DNA of 64,000 nt, taken from the NCBI RefSeq assembly GCF_001633165.1, contig NZ_CP015418.1, positions 372,001 through 436,000 of the forward strand, in the 5' to 3' direction. The notes below the pieces were generated by a model. That model made no database searches, was not told where the DNA came from, and saw only the letters and a list, made by a program, of their open reading frames with translations. Position numbers and translations under genes: made by a program. This document shows, one piece after another, positions 44,158 through 52,889 of this stretch (its first letter is position 1; every line of letters starts with the position of its first letter). This stretch comes from Rhodovulum sulfidophilum DSM 1374. GTDB lineage: Bacteria; Pseudomonadota; Alphaproteobacteria; Rhodobacterales; Rhodobacteraceae.

Positions 44158-46053
44158 TCAGAGGATCTGCAGATCGTCGATCAGCGCCCCGACCGTGCCC
44201 AGCCCCTCGATCAGGATGCCATTGCCGTCGCCGAAATCGAGAAAGACGCCCTCGGCCGTCGCATAGGCCAGATCCGGCACCGCATCGGGGCCGGGCGCGG
44301 CGCCCGCCCAAAGCCCATGGTCCAGCCGGAGCGTGTCGATATCGTCCTCGAAATCGGCGATCCGGTCCCAGCCGCCACCGAAGATGAAGAGATCGGCCCC
44401 GGCACCGCCGATCATCAGGTCGGACCCCGCGCCGCCATCGAAGACGTCATCCCCCTCCCCGCCGTCGAGCCAGTCATTGCCTTCGCCGCTCCAGAGCCGG
44501 TCCGCGCCCGCACCCCCGATCAGCCCGTCATCCCCGGCCCCGCCCAGAAGCGTATCCTCGCCGTCCAGCCCGTAAAGCAGGTTCTGCCCCGGATTGCCCG
44601 ACAGCACATTGGCAAGCCCGTTGCCGGTGCCCTCAAGCGCGGCCGTCCCGGTCAGGGTGAGATGTTCGAGATTGTCCTCAAGCGTCCAGTCGATCCCGGC
44701 GCAGACCCGGTCCCAGCCCTCGCCGGGCCGCTCGAGGATAAGGTCCGAGGAGGTGTCGACGGCATACAGATCGTCGCCCGTACCGCCCTCCATCAGATCG
44801 CCGCCCGACCCGCCCCAAAGCCGGTCCGCCCCCTCGCCGCCCAGCAGCCAGTCATTGCCCTCGCCGCCCTGCAGGGTGTCATCGCCGCCAAGCCCGTCCA
44901 GCCGGTTATCCGCCGCATTTCCCGAAAGCCGATTGCCCAGCCCGTTGCCGGTGCCCTCGAGCGCACCGCCGCCCAGGGTCAGATCCTCGAGATCGGCCCC
45001 CAGCGTCCAGCCGACCGTGGCATGAACCCGGTCCCGGCCCGCGCCCGGGTCTTCCAGAACGGCGCTTGCGGTCGAAACGACGATGTAAAGATCGTCGCCC
45101 GCCCCGCCTTTCAGCAGATCGCCCGCAGCGCTGCCCCGCAGCGTGTCATTGCCCGTGCCGCCACAAAGCGTATCCGCGCCGCCGCCGGTCAGCAGGTCGT
45201 CGCCCGCCCCGCCCAGCATCAGCTCGGCCGCGGCGCCACCGCTCAGCCGGTCGTTACCGTCGCTGCCGGCAACCGTCGGGGGCGCAACCGGCGCCGCCAG
45301 ATCGGCGAAGACCCGGCCGACTTCGGTCAGATTGCCCGCCGCATCGAAAAGGCCGCTGTTCAGATACCAGCCATCTCCGCCCTCATAGGCCGCGAACCAG
45401 GCGTGACGCTCGACGAAATCGAGGGCATCCATCATCTCGGCCCCGGCCCGGGCGAAGGCGGCCTGTTCGGCGGCGCTGAAACTGCGCGCTCCGGTCCAGT
45501 CGGCCAGCACCCATTCGGTGACCCAGACCGGTTTGCCATACCGGTCATGGACCGCTTTCAGCCAGGTCTCGAATGCGGCGATGTCGCCGCTGTCGGAATA
45601 GTAATGAACCGCGATGACATCGACGCCCATGCCGCGGGTTTCGACCCCGGCCATGAAGCGGCCGAGCCAGGAGCTGTCGCCCAGCGTCTGCTCCTGCGAG
45701 GCGGCGGGCGAGACGAGGCGAAGCCCGGTCGCCTGGAGCGCCCCCCAGAGATCGAGCGCCTGCTCGACGCTCACCCCGGCCTGACGGGCAAGATCGGGCT
45801 CGTTGAACCCCAGCAGCGTCTCGGCGCCCGCGGCAAGGATGCGGTCGAGCGCGGCCTGGCTGACCAGTTGCTCGTCCCAGACCATGCCGACGAACTCGGC
45901 CGGATCGGGGCTCGGGTCGGCGTCGTAAAGCGCCCAGTCGCTCCAGGTGTAGTACCAGGCAAGGCCAAGCTTCCCCAGATCGTCGAGGGCGCTGCCGCGC
46001 GAGTCGCGGTCCCATGTTCCGAGACCGATCTTTTCGGGATGTGCGATGCTCAT
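44158..46053 (-). CDS. RTX protein with an N-terminal glucanase-like (Asl1/GH128-type) domain
   Basis: A 631-residue protein without a Sec signal. Residues 1-235 form a TIM-barrel like Asl1/GH128 glycan hydrolases. Glu85 in LLGFNEPD is the likely acid/base and Glu180 in KPVWVTEWVLADW the nucleophile, with DVIAVHYYS between. From about 250 to 590 come RTX calcium-binding nonapeptides (GGAGDDLLTGG, GGTGNDTLRG, GGEGNDWLLGGEGADRLWGG) in three blocks separated by similar DLEDLTLGGGALEGTGNGL spacers. The end, LIEGLGTVGALIDDLQIL, fits a type I secretion tail. It is probably secreted and acts on beta-glucan. No transporter is adjacent. Confidence 0.85.
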   Translation of the reverse strand: MSIAHPEKIGLGTWDRDSRGSALDDLGKLGLAWYYTWSDWALYDADPSPDPAEFVGMVWDEQLVSQAALDRILAAGAETLLGFNEPDLARQAGVSVEQALDLWGALQATGLRLVSPAASQEQTLGDSSWLGRFMAGVETRGMGVDVIAVHYYSDSGDIAAFETWLKAVHDRYGKPVWVTEWVLADWTGARSFSAAEQAAFARAGAEMMDALDFVERHAWFAAYEGGDGWYLNSGLFDAAGNLTEVGRVFADLAAPVAPPTVAGSDGNDRLSGGAAAELMLGGAGDDLLTGGGADTLCGGTGNDTLRGSAAGDLLKGGAGDDLYIVVSTASAVLEDPGAGRDRVHATVGWTLGADLEDLTLGGGALEGTGNGLGNRLSGNAADNRLDGLGGDDTLQGGEGNDWLLGGEGADRLWGGSGGDLMEGGTGDDLYAVDTSSDLILERPGEGWDRVCAGIDWTLEDNLEHLTLTGTAALEGTGNGLANVLSGNPGQNLLYGLDGEDTLLGGAGDDGLIGGAGADRLWSGEGNDWLDGGEGDDVFDGGAGSDLMIGGAGADLFIFGGGWDRIADFEDDIDTLRLDHGLWAGAAPGPDAVPDLAYATAEGVFLDFGDGNGILIEGLGTVGALIDDLQIL

Positions 46054-46300
46054 GCCTGTGTCCTGTCGGAACCGGCGCGCTGCCGCGCCGGGCACGCGAA
46101 ATGACATCGGGACGCGCCGCCGAGGCGCCGGAAATGCAACCAGATCGTGGATATCACGTCGATTTTTAGCCGTTGCCGGGCAGCCGCCCGCGTTCCGGGC
46201 AGAGGCCATCGCAGCCGGTCTGCACGGCAGTTTGACCTTGCCCCCGGCGCCGAAGGCGACAATTGGAGGGGCAAGACGACGACCGGAAGGCAGACAGGCC

Positions 46301-47578
46301 ATGACTGAAAACACTGACCCGGTGGTGTTGCGCCACCGCCATCTCGAACAGATCGCGATGACCGCGTTGCAGGCGGGCGTTCTTCTGACCGAGACCGGGG
46401 GCAAGTCGCTGGTGGTGAGGGACGGCATGCGCAAGATCGCCCTCGGGCTTGGCGCCGAGGACGTGCATGTGCGGGTGGGCTTCGCCTCGCTGGCGCTGAC
46501 CGTGACCCATGGCGGAAACAGCATCACCCGGATGACCGGCACCGGCGCGCATGGGGTCAACATGCGGCTGAACCATGCCATCCGCGATCTCTGCGTCGCG
46601 GTCGAACGGGACGGCGCCACCGCCGAGGAGGTCCGCGACGCGCTGGCCCGGCTCCGGGCGCATACCCCGCATCACCCGCGGCTGCTGATCGCGCTGGCCG
46701 CCGGCATCGCCTGCGCCGCCTTCGGCCGGCTTCTGGGGGTCGACTGGGCCGCCTTCGGTCCGGTGCTGGCGGCCGGCACGGCGGGGCAATGGGTCCGCGT
46801 GAGCCTGGTGCGCCACGGCGCCAACCCCTTCGTCCTGACCGCAATCGTCGCCTGCCTCGCGGCGACGCTGGCCGGGGTCATGGCAATACCGACCGGGAGC
46901 CACATGGTCGAGACGGCGATGACGGCGGCGGTCCTCTTGCTGGTGCCGGGGGTGCCCGCGATGAATGCCCAGACCGACATCATGGAGGGTCACCCGACCA
47001 CCGGCAGCGCCCGATTCGTGACGGTGGGAATGATTCTCGTCTTCATCACCGTCGGCATCTCGGCGGCGCGGCTTCTGGTGCCCGAGGCGCCCGACGCGGT
47101 GTTCGAGCCGCAACGCTCGGTCCTGCATCAGGCGGTGTTCGGCGCGGTCGCGGCGGCGGGCTTCGGCGTCTTGTTCAACTTCGACTGGCTGCGGCTGGCC
47201 TGGGCGGCGGCGGCCGGCGCGCTGGCGCTGGCGGTGCGCACCCTCGGACTGGATCTGGGCTGGAGCCTCGAGGCCGCTTCCTTCGCCGCCGCCGCCTCGG
47301 TCGCGCTGGGGGTCGAGGTGCTGTCGCTGCCCCGGCTCCGGGTGGCGCGGATGGGAACCGCGCTGGCCGTGGCGGGCTGCATCCCGATGATCCCGGGCGG
47401 CGCGGCCACGCAATGCATCATCGGCCTGCTGAACCTGACCGCGCAGGACCCGGCCACCGCGGCCCAAACGCTGGGCATGACCGCCTCGGCCGGGCTGCGC
47501 GTGGCCTTCACCATCGGCGCCATCGGCGCAGGGCTGACCATCGTGCGAAGCCTGTTCCGGCGGTCGGATTTCGTCTGA
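46301..47578 (+). CDS. Threonine/serine exporter, ThrE family
   Basis: A 425-residue protein carrying both exporter domains fused. The N-terminal ThrE domain shows LLTETGGKSLVVRDGMRKIALGLG, TVTHGGNSITRMTG and a helix-rich region with VPGVPAMNAQTDIMEGHPTTGSAR. The C-terminal ThrE_2-like helices end IPMIPGGAATQCIIGLLNL. About ten membrane helices are expected. It should export threonine or serine using the proton gradient. GGAAGG precedes the ATG by about ten bases. The stop codon is part of the 8-bp target duplication of the adjoining MITE. Confidence 0.9.
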   Translation: MTENTDPVVLRHRHLEQIAMTALQAGVLLTETGGKSLVVRDGMRKIALGLGAEDVHVRVGFASLALTVTHGGNSITRMTGTGAHGVNMRLNHAIRDLCVAVERDGATAEEVRDALARLRAHTPHHPRLLIALAAGIACAAFGRLLGVDWAAFGPVLAAGTAGQWVRVSLVRHGANPFVLTAIVACLAATLAGVMAIPTGSHMVETAMTAAVLLLVPGVPAMNAQTDIMEGHPTTGSARFVTVGMILVFITVGISAARLLVPEAPDAVFEPQRSVLHQAVFGAVAAAGFGVLFNFDWLRLAWAAAAGALALAVRTLGLDLGWSLEAASFAAAASVALGVEVLSLPRLRVARMGTALAVAGCIPMIPGGAATQCIIGLLNLTAQDPATAAQTLGMTASAGLRVAFTIGAIGAGLTIVRSLFRRSDFV

Positions 47579-47742
47579 TACTGTTGAAAAACTCGCTTGC
47601 GGGGTCGCAGAGCACAAGCTCATGGAACATAATTCCGCTTTTCTGCGATCCCGACTCGTAAACGGACCTTGCCTGCCGCTGTGAAGAACGGCGCTCCAAA
47701 TCCAGGCGACCTCTCAACCGCTGCCGGAGTTTTTCAACACAA
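47579..47742. repeat. MITE-like 164-bp repeat, copy B, with 8-bp target duplication
   Basis: The element runs from TACTGTTGAAAAACTC to GAGTTTTTCAACACAA, whose complement TTGTGTTGAAAAACTC matches the left end in the last 13 bases. TCGTCTGA occurs directly on both sides (47571-47578 and 47743-47750), a clean 8-bp target duplication. It has no transposase and matches copy A at 18255-18418 along its length. It fell at the stop codon of the ThrE gene and leaves that frame intact. Confidence 0.8.
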
Positions 47743-47759
47743 TCGTCTGAAGGCCGGGC

Positions 47760-48650
47760 CTATTCGGCCGCCAGCGGCACGTCGTCCGGACGGCCGATCG
47801 CGCTCAGGGACGCCACGACCTCGCCAAGCACGCGCCGCAGCGGGTCGAACCCGGCATTGGGCCGGATCTCGGTCTCGTCCATGTAAAGCGAGCGGTCGAT
47901 TTCGACCTGCACCGCGTGACGTCGCCGCGAGGGCAGGCCGTAGCGCTGGGTGATATAGGCGCCGGCAAAGGGCGCGTTGCGCCCGACCCGAAGCCCCGCG
48001 CCGGAAAAGGCCTGCTCGATCCGGTCGACAATCTCGGCCCCGGCCGAGGTGCCGAAGCGGTCGCCAAGCACCACCTCGGGGCGTTGCCGCCCGCCCGCCC
48101 GCGCGCTTTCGATCGCCTCGCGCGGCATCGAATGGCAATCGATCAGGATCGACTGGCCGAACCGGGCCAGCGCCTCCTCGACCAGCGATTCGAGCTGACG
48201 GTGATAGGGACGCCAGCAGGTCTCGATCCGCGATTCGGCCTCGGTCATGGCAAGCTTGCCGCGATAGATGCCGCGACCGTTTGCCACAACCCGGGGAATC
48301 ACCCCGAGCCCCGAGCTGATCCGCGGATTGTGCCCGGACATCCGGGCCCCGGAGATCACCGCCGGATCGAGCTCTTCGGCAGCGCGGTTGAGATCGATGA
48401 AGGCGCGCGGCACCGAGGCCGCCAGCAGCGGCGCACCCTGTCCGGGCGCGTCGGAAAACAGGATATCGATGAAGGCATCCTCGGAAGACCTTATGGTGCG
48501 GTCGTCGAGCACCGTCTTGCGCAGGAATGACAGGGGGTAATCCCGCCCGCTATGGGGCGAGGAAAACACAACGCTGGTGGTCGGCCAGTCCGGCCGGAAA
48601 AGCTTGAACGCCTGCACGCCGCCAGATCCCCCTCCGGACATTTGGGTCAT
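47760..48650 (-). CDS. N-formylglutamate amidohydrolase family protein
   Basis: A 296-residue zinc hydrolase of the FGase/HutG group. The N-terminus carries VVFSSPHSGRDYPLSFL, the middle VPRAFIDLNRAAEELDPAVI and GVIPRVVANGRGIYRG, and SILIDCHSMPRE holds further metal ligands. The C-terminus YITQRYGLPSRRRHAVQVEIDRSLYMDE is also typical. It may hydrolyse N-formylglutamate at the end of histidine degradation, but no hut gene is nearby, so a related N-acyl amino acid is possible. It faces the MITE and the ThrE gene. Confidence 0.88.
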   Translation of the reverse strand: MTQMSGGGSGGVQAFKLFRPDWPTTSVVFSSPHSGRDYPLSFLRKTVLDDRTIRSSEDAFIDILFSDAPGQGAPLLAASVPRAFIDLNRAAEELDPAVISGARMSGHNPRISSGLGVIPRVVANGRGIYRGKLAMTEAESRIETCWRPYHRQLESLVEEALARFGQSILIDCHSMPREAIESARAGGRQRPEVVLGDRFGTSAGAEIVDRIEQAFSGAGLRVGRNAPFAGAYITQRYGLPSRRRHAVQVEIDRSLYMDETEIRPNAGFDPLRRVLGEVVASLSAIGRPDDVPLAAE

Positions 48651-48789
48651 CCTGAAGACATTTATAACGGCATTTTCGAGAAGACCAAAAGCCCTTGCAC
48701 CCTCCTCCGACTCCTTTTATAGACCTGCGAACCGACGCGGTCCTGCCCGCGTCCGTTTTCTTTAGGACAGGCAGGATGGTCTCGGGAAC

Positions 48790-48864
<75 letters not shown>

Positions 48865-48954
48865 TCAAATTTCTGCCCCCGCGGCGCAAGGCCCGGGGAC
48901 AGCCCTTGAAACCCGCCAGGCGCATGGACGCGCCGCGACATGAGGAGAAGGCCG

Positions 48955-49080
48955 ATGAAGGTCCGCAACTCGCTCCGCTCGCTCAAGCAGCGTCATCGCG
49001 ACTGCCGCGTTGTGCGCCGCAAGGGCCGGGTCTATGTGATCAACAAGACCCAGCGCCGCTTCAAAGCCCGCCAGGGCTGA
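48955..49080 (+). CDS. rpmJ: 50S ribosomal protein L36, zinc-free form
   Basis: A 41-residue basic protein, [20 protein letters not shown] continuing through [21 protein letters not shown]. It is a component of the large subunit near the end of 23S rRNA. Only one cysteine is present, so the Cys-Cys-Cys-His zinc site of the 37-38-residue form is lost. This is the alternative (C-minus) L36 usual in alphaproteobacteria. GAGGAG lies nine bases upstream. It is followed by a strong terminator and stands alone after tRNA-Val. Confidence 0.95.
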   Translation: MKVRNSLRSLKQRHRDCRVVRRKGRVYVINKTQRRFKARQG

Positions 49081-49115
49081 GCGCCGCCATAGTATCGGGT
49101 CACTTCGTGACCCTG

Positions 49116-49146
49116 AACGCTCCGGATCCCGATCCGGAGCGTTTTT
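49116..49146 (+). terminator. Strong intrinsic terminator after rpmJ
   Basis: AACGCTCCGGAT at 49116-49127 pairs perfectly with ATCCGGAGCGTT at 49132-49143 around CCCG, and the T run continues to 49146. It lies 35 bases after the rpmJ stop. Confidence 0.93.
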
Positions 49147-49263
49147 GCGTACCGAAAGCATTTACGTCGCGACAGGATTGTCGTGCCATGACCCGATTGC
49201 TATCGCGGTTCGGACCGGCCGTTGCGCCAGACCGGCCGGAGCAAAGCGATGAAGAGGCAGGCC

Positions 49264-51006
49264 ATGACCGCACCGAACGGCCATCCGAAATCCGACCATC
49301 CCTACGAGACCGCAGACCGGGCCGGCCGCGCGATACAGGCCCGGATGACCTCGGGCGCCTCGCCGAACGCGGCCGTGGCCGCCTGGGCCGACTGGGCCAG
49401 CCATCTCGCCCGCGCCCCCGGCCGCCAGATGGAACTGGCCGAGCGCGCCATGCGCAACGGCGCCAAACTGGCGGCCCATGCCGCGGGCTGGTCGGCCCGG
49501 AACCCGCCATTCCGGCCCCGGGCGGAAGATCACCGCTTTACCCATCCGGACTGGTCGCGCCCGCCCTTCTCGCTGTGGCAGCAGGCCTTTCTGGCCGCGC
49601 AGGACTGGTGGGACGCCGCCGCCGAACCGGCCCGCGGCACCGACCCGCATAGCAGCGACCGGGTCGCCTTCATGGCCCGGCAGATGCTCGATGTGCTGTC
49701 GCCCTCGAACATGCCGCTGACCAATCCCGAAATCCTGCAGGAAACGCTGCGCACCGGCGGGGCCAACCTGATGCAGGGGCTGCAGCACCTGGCCGAGGAT
49801 ATGGGCGCACAGGCCGCCGGCAATCCCGCCCCCGCCCCGGAGGGCTATGCGGTCGGCCGCAACCTCGCCGTCACCAAGGGCGAGGTGGTGTTCCGCAACG
49901 ATCTGTTCGAGCTGATCCAATACGCGCCCCGGACCGAGACCGTGCATCCCGAGCCGGTGCTGATCGTGCCCGCCTGGATCATGAAATACTATATCCTCGA
50001 CCTCAGCCCGGAAAACTCGCTGATCTCCTATCTGGTCGAGCAGAGCTTTACCGTCTTCGCCATGTCCTGGGTGAACCCGACCGCCGATTACCGCGAGGTG
50101 TCGCTTGACGATTACCGCCGCGACGGCGTGATGGCCGCGCTCGAGGCGGTGGGCCGGATCGTGCCCGAACAGAAGATCCATGCCTGCGGCTATTGCCTCG
50201 GCGGCACCATCCTGTCGATCGCCGCCGCCACCATGGCGCGCGACGGCGACGAGCGGCTGGGCTCGATCACGCTGCTGGCGGCGCAGACCGACTTCACCGA
50301 GGCCGGCGAGCTGATGCTGTTTCTCGATGAAAGCCAGGTGGCCTTCCTCGAGGACATGATGTGGGATCAGGGCTATCTGGCGCAGGAACAGATGGCGGGC
50401 GCCTTCCGGGCGCTGCGCGACGAGGATCTGGTCTGGACCCGCGCGGTCCGGCGCTACCTGATGGGCAAGGAAGACGAGGCCTTCGACATCTCGGCCTGGA
50501 ACGCCGATGCGACGCGGATGCCCGCGCGGATGCATTCCGACTATCTGCGGGCGCTGTTTCTCGACAACCGCCTGACCTCGGGCCGGTTCGCGGTCGACGG
50601 CAGGGTGATCGCGCTGAAGGACATCCGGGCGCCGATGTTCGTGATCGGCACCGAGAAGGACCATATCGCGCCCTGGCATTCGGTCTACAAGGTTGCACTC
50701 TTCACCCAGAACGAGCTGACCTTCGTGCTGACCAAGGGCGGCCATAACGGCGGCATCCTGTCCGAGCCGGGCCACAAGGGCCGCTATTACCGCATCGGCT
50801 GCCGGACGCCCGACACCCGCTACATGGACCCCGACAGCTGGTATGCGCGCCACCCGGCGCAGGAGGGATCGTGGTGGCAGGAATGGGCGGGCTGGCTGGC
50901 CGCAAGGACCGGCCCGGCCGAGGCGGCCCCGCCCGCGATGGGCGCCCCCGATGCCGGCCTGCCGCCGCTTTGCCCCGCGCCCGGCACCTATGTCTTTATG
51001 ACATAG
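49264..51006 (+). CDS. phaC: Class I poly(3-hydroxyalkanoate) synthase
   Basis: A 580-residue PHA polymerase that builds polyhydroxybutyrate from 3-hydroxyacyl-CoA. The N-terminal PhaC_N region (about 75-245) contains FTHPDWSRPPFSLWQQAFLAAQDWW. The lipase-like box GYCLGG carries the nucleophile Cys311, with Asp466 in GTEKDHIAPW and His494 in KGGHNGG completing the triad. The length matches class I enzymes. The start at 49264 has GAGGCAGG upstream. An ATG at 49249 with GGAG seven bases before it is nearly as good. No phasin or depolymerase is adjacent on this side. Confidence 0.96.
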   Translation: MTAPNGHPKSDHPYETADRAGRAIQARMTSGASPNAAVAAWADWASHLARAPGRQMELAERAMRNGAKLAAHAAGWSARNPPFRPRAEDHRFTHPDWSRPPFSLWQQAFLAAQDWWDAAAEPARGTDPHSSDRVAFMARQMLDVLSPSNMPLTNPEILQETLRTGGANLMQGLQHLAEDMGAQAAGNPAPAPEGYAVGRNLAVTKGEVVFRNDLFELIQYAPRTETVHPEPVLIVPAWIMKYYILDLSPENSLISYLVEQSFTVFAMSWVNPTADYREVSLDDYRRDGVMAALEAVGRIVPEQKIHACGYCLGGTILSIAAATMARDGDERLGSITLLAAQTDFTEAGELMLFLDESQVAFLEDMMWDQGYLAQEQMAGAFRALRDEDLVWTRAVRRYLMGKEDEAFDISAWNADATRMPARMHSDYLRALFLDNRLTSGRFAVDGRVIALKDIRAPMFVIGTEKDHIAPWHSVYKVALFTQNELTFVLTKGGHNGGILSEPGHKGRYYRIGCRTPDTRYMDPDSWYARHPAQEGSWWQEWAGWLAARTGPAEAAPPAMGAPDAGLPPLCPAPGTYVFMT

Positions 51007-51027
51007 CGAAACTTCTGCGAAGTTTCG
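51007..51027 (+). terminator. Hairpin immediately after phaC
   Basis: CGAAACTT at 51007-51014 pairs with AAGTTTCG at 51020-51027 around CTGCG, directly at the phaC stop codon. No T run follows. A similar AT-rich hairpin follows serC. Confidence 0.5.
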
Positions 51028-51122
51028 ACCCCGGCACATGTGCCAGGGAAGGCGGGCCATTCCTGCAGAAGCTCATGCTGTCGAACCGCACCGCGACGAC
51101 ACCCGCGCTGGCTCCAGCCCGA

Positions 51123-52056
51123 GGCTCTGTTGCACAAATCCTGTGAGGGATTCACCTTTTGAATCCAGTGCGGTAGCTGGGATGCATGAGCAGACCCACA
51201 TCCCCGACCTACAGGACCAGGAACTGGCCAGCCTACAGTAAGCCGGTGAGGGCGCCATTGGTCCGAGCCCACCGGCGCACCCGCTCAAGCGCCGGGGCTC
51301 GCTGACGATCTGGTTCGCCCCCGAGATGAGCTGGGATGCCGCTCCGACAGGCAGGCGTGGCCGCCAGCAGACCTACAGCGATGCTGCCATTCAGACGTGC
51401 CTTTCGATGAAGGTGCTATTCGGCATGGCGCTCAGGCAGACGACCGGCTTCGTCGAGAGCCTGCTGCAGCTGGTTGGCCTCGACTGGACGGCGCCTGACT
51501 TCAGCACCCTGTCCCGCCGCCAGAAGACCCTGACTGTGAACATACCGTATCGCGGGTTCAATTCGGGCCGTGGAGATCACAGGGAGCCACATCGTTACCC
51601 GACCTGCTCAAACAGATCCCGGCGCACGAGCAGATCGGCAGCGTCACCGCCGACGGTGCCTGCGACACCCGCAAATGCCACGATGCCATTACTGACCGCG
51701 GCGCCCACGCTGTCATTCCGCCCAGCAAGAACGCCAAACCGTGGAAGACAGTCACCGCCGGCGCGGTCGCACGAAACGAAGCACTGCGGGCATCGAAATA
51801 CCTCGGTCGTGCCCTCTGGCGACGATGGAGCGGATACCACCGCCGAAGCCGTGTCGAGACGAAGATGCACTGTGTGAAACTGCTGGGACAGCGCCTCATG
51901 GCACGGGACTTCGACCGACAGGTCGCCGAGCTTCAGGTCCGTATCGCCGTTCTGAACCGCTACACCGCGCTCGGCATCCCTGTCACAGAGGCCGTGGGAT
52001 AGGTCTGTCCGCGAAAAGGGGAACCACCGCCATCACCTCTTTTGTGCAACAGAGCC
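51123..52056 (+). mobile_element. IS5-family insertion sequence, defective
   Basis: The ends GGCTCTGTTGCACAAATC (left) and the complement of TTTTGTGCAACAGAGCC (right) form 16-bp terminal inverted repeats of the IS903-like branch of the IS5 family. The element is about 930 bp, shorter than an intact one, because of an internal deletion in the transposase. Flanking sequences (CCAGCCCGA left, GCGATCACC right) are not a duplicated target, so the two sides were probably brought together by recombination or deletion. Confidence 0.85.
51186..52002 (+). pseudogene. IS5-family transposase, frameshifted and internally deleted
   Basis: The parts read in order: MSRPTSPTYRTRNWPAYSKP, then in another frame KRRGSLTIWFAPEMSWDAAP to TLSRRQKTLTVNIPYRG, then after a gap LPDLLKQIPAHEQIGSVTAD to LNRYTALGIPVTEAVG. 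About 45-60 codons between PYRG and LPDLL, including the first catalytic aspartate (DSTG), are missing. The remaining DDE residues lie in SVTADGACDTRKCHDA and RNEALRASKYLG. It cannot be active. Confidence 0.85.
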
Positions 52057-52160
52057 GCGATCACCGGCACGCCCGCGTTATCATCCAGGAACGCGCCGAT
52101 CCGGGGCTGGGTATTCTCGCCCTCGCCAATCGGCCCGTAGATATGAAGGGTTTCGGTCAT
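52057..52160 (-). pseudogene. 5' fragment of a ClpP-like prohead protease, cut by the IS element
   Basis: From the ATG at 52160 the frame gives MTETLHIYGPIGEGENTQPR and continues through IGAFLDDNAGVPVI before it enters the IS5-type element. It is nearly identical to the start of the protease fragment at 10715-11014. Only about 34 codons remain. Confidence 0.8.
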
Positions 52161-52279
52161 TCTGATACCTGAGCTTTGGGGGGCTGTTGCGGTTGCGCCG
52201 AAGGAGCGGCGGCAGAGGAAAGACCGTCGGGACAACTGCGGCTCGGCCGCTGGCGCTTCGGATCGGCAAGCCGCCTCAT
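52157..52279 (-). CDS. 40-residue phage small frame (second copy)
   Basis: The frame MRRLADPKRQRPSRSCPDGL ends in APSAQPQQPPKAQVSE. It matches the 35-residue frame at 11011-11118 at both ends and differs by a five-codon insertion in the middle. Start and stop overlap the neighbouring frames by ATGA, as in the first copy. Confidence 0.5.
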   Translation of the reverse strand: MRRLADPKRQRPSRSCPDGLSSAAAPSAQPQQPPKAQVSE

Positions 52280-52767
52280 GCCGCCACCTCGATTTCCGAG
52301 ATATGCCGGAGGAACGCGGTCTGATCGTGCGGCGCCATCGCCTCGAAAGAGGCCAGCGCGAAGGCTTTCAGCTCGGCCCGATTGGCGAGCGAGGCCCAGA
52401 ACCGGGCTTCCTCCATCCCGCGAAGGAACGGCGGCATGGGTGCCCCAGCCGCACGCAGCACCGTGGCCGCCGTCATCTCGGCCTGCTCGGGCTCCAGCGA
52501 CCGCAACGCCGCATAGGCCAGCGAGGCCCGCGCGCGCGCCGTGAGTCTCGCTGCCCAGAGCGCCGAAGCCGCTGCCCAGCCGCCGAAGTCCTCAAGGGTG
52601 AGCGCAGCGGCCAGCAAGCGAGCGGCCCACTGGTGCGCGTCGGAAGCGTACTTCAACGTTGCCGAGGCGCTGGTCTTCGGGGCGTCTTTCTCCGGAAGTT
52701 GTGAGGCTTCACATGCGTTTTCAGCGCCGTTGCGGGGACCAGCCGCAGAGGCGTTTTCTTTGGTCAT
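52276..52767 (-). CDS. Conserved prophage protein, complete copy
   Basis: A protein of about 163 residues from the ATG at 52767 (MTKENASAAGPRNGAENACE). The C-terminal 85 residues (RLTARARASLAYAALRSLEP to EIEVAA) are nearly identical to the gene at 11115-11465. The N-terminal 75 residues are more divergent, with helical LKYASDAHQWAARLLAAALTLEDFGGW. It precedes the small frame and the protease as in the other fragment. It is probably part of a head or packaging region, function unknown. The start could also be 52779. Confidence 0.55.
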   Translation of the reverse strand: MTKENASAAGPRNGAENACEASQLPEKDAPKTSASATLKYASDAHQWAARLLAAALTLEDFGGWAAASALWAARLTARARASLAYAALRSLEPEQAEMTAATVLRAAGAPMPPFLRGMEEARFWASLANRAELKAFALASFEAMAPHDQTAFLRHISEIEVAA

Positions 52768-52889
52768 GTCTCGGGACATAAGGGGAACAAACTGCACCGG
52801 ATTTGCATGTGCAATCCGTGTCTGTTCACGTATCGTGCCGCCGCAAGCCGCAAGAATCTGCGTGGCAGGCCCTATTGATACTTGCTGTT

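Noticed and set aside
44400..45300. Tandem repeats resembling a CRISPR or satellite array
   Set aside because: The periodicity is of nine codons or fewer and in frame, encoding GGxGxDxL calcium-binding repeats of the RTX protein.
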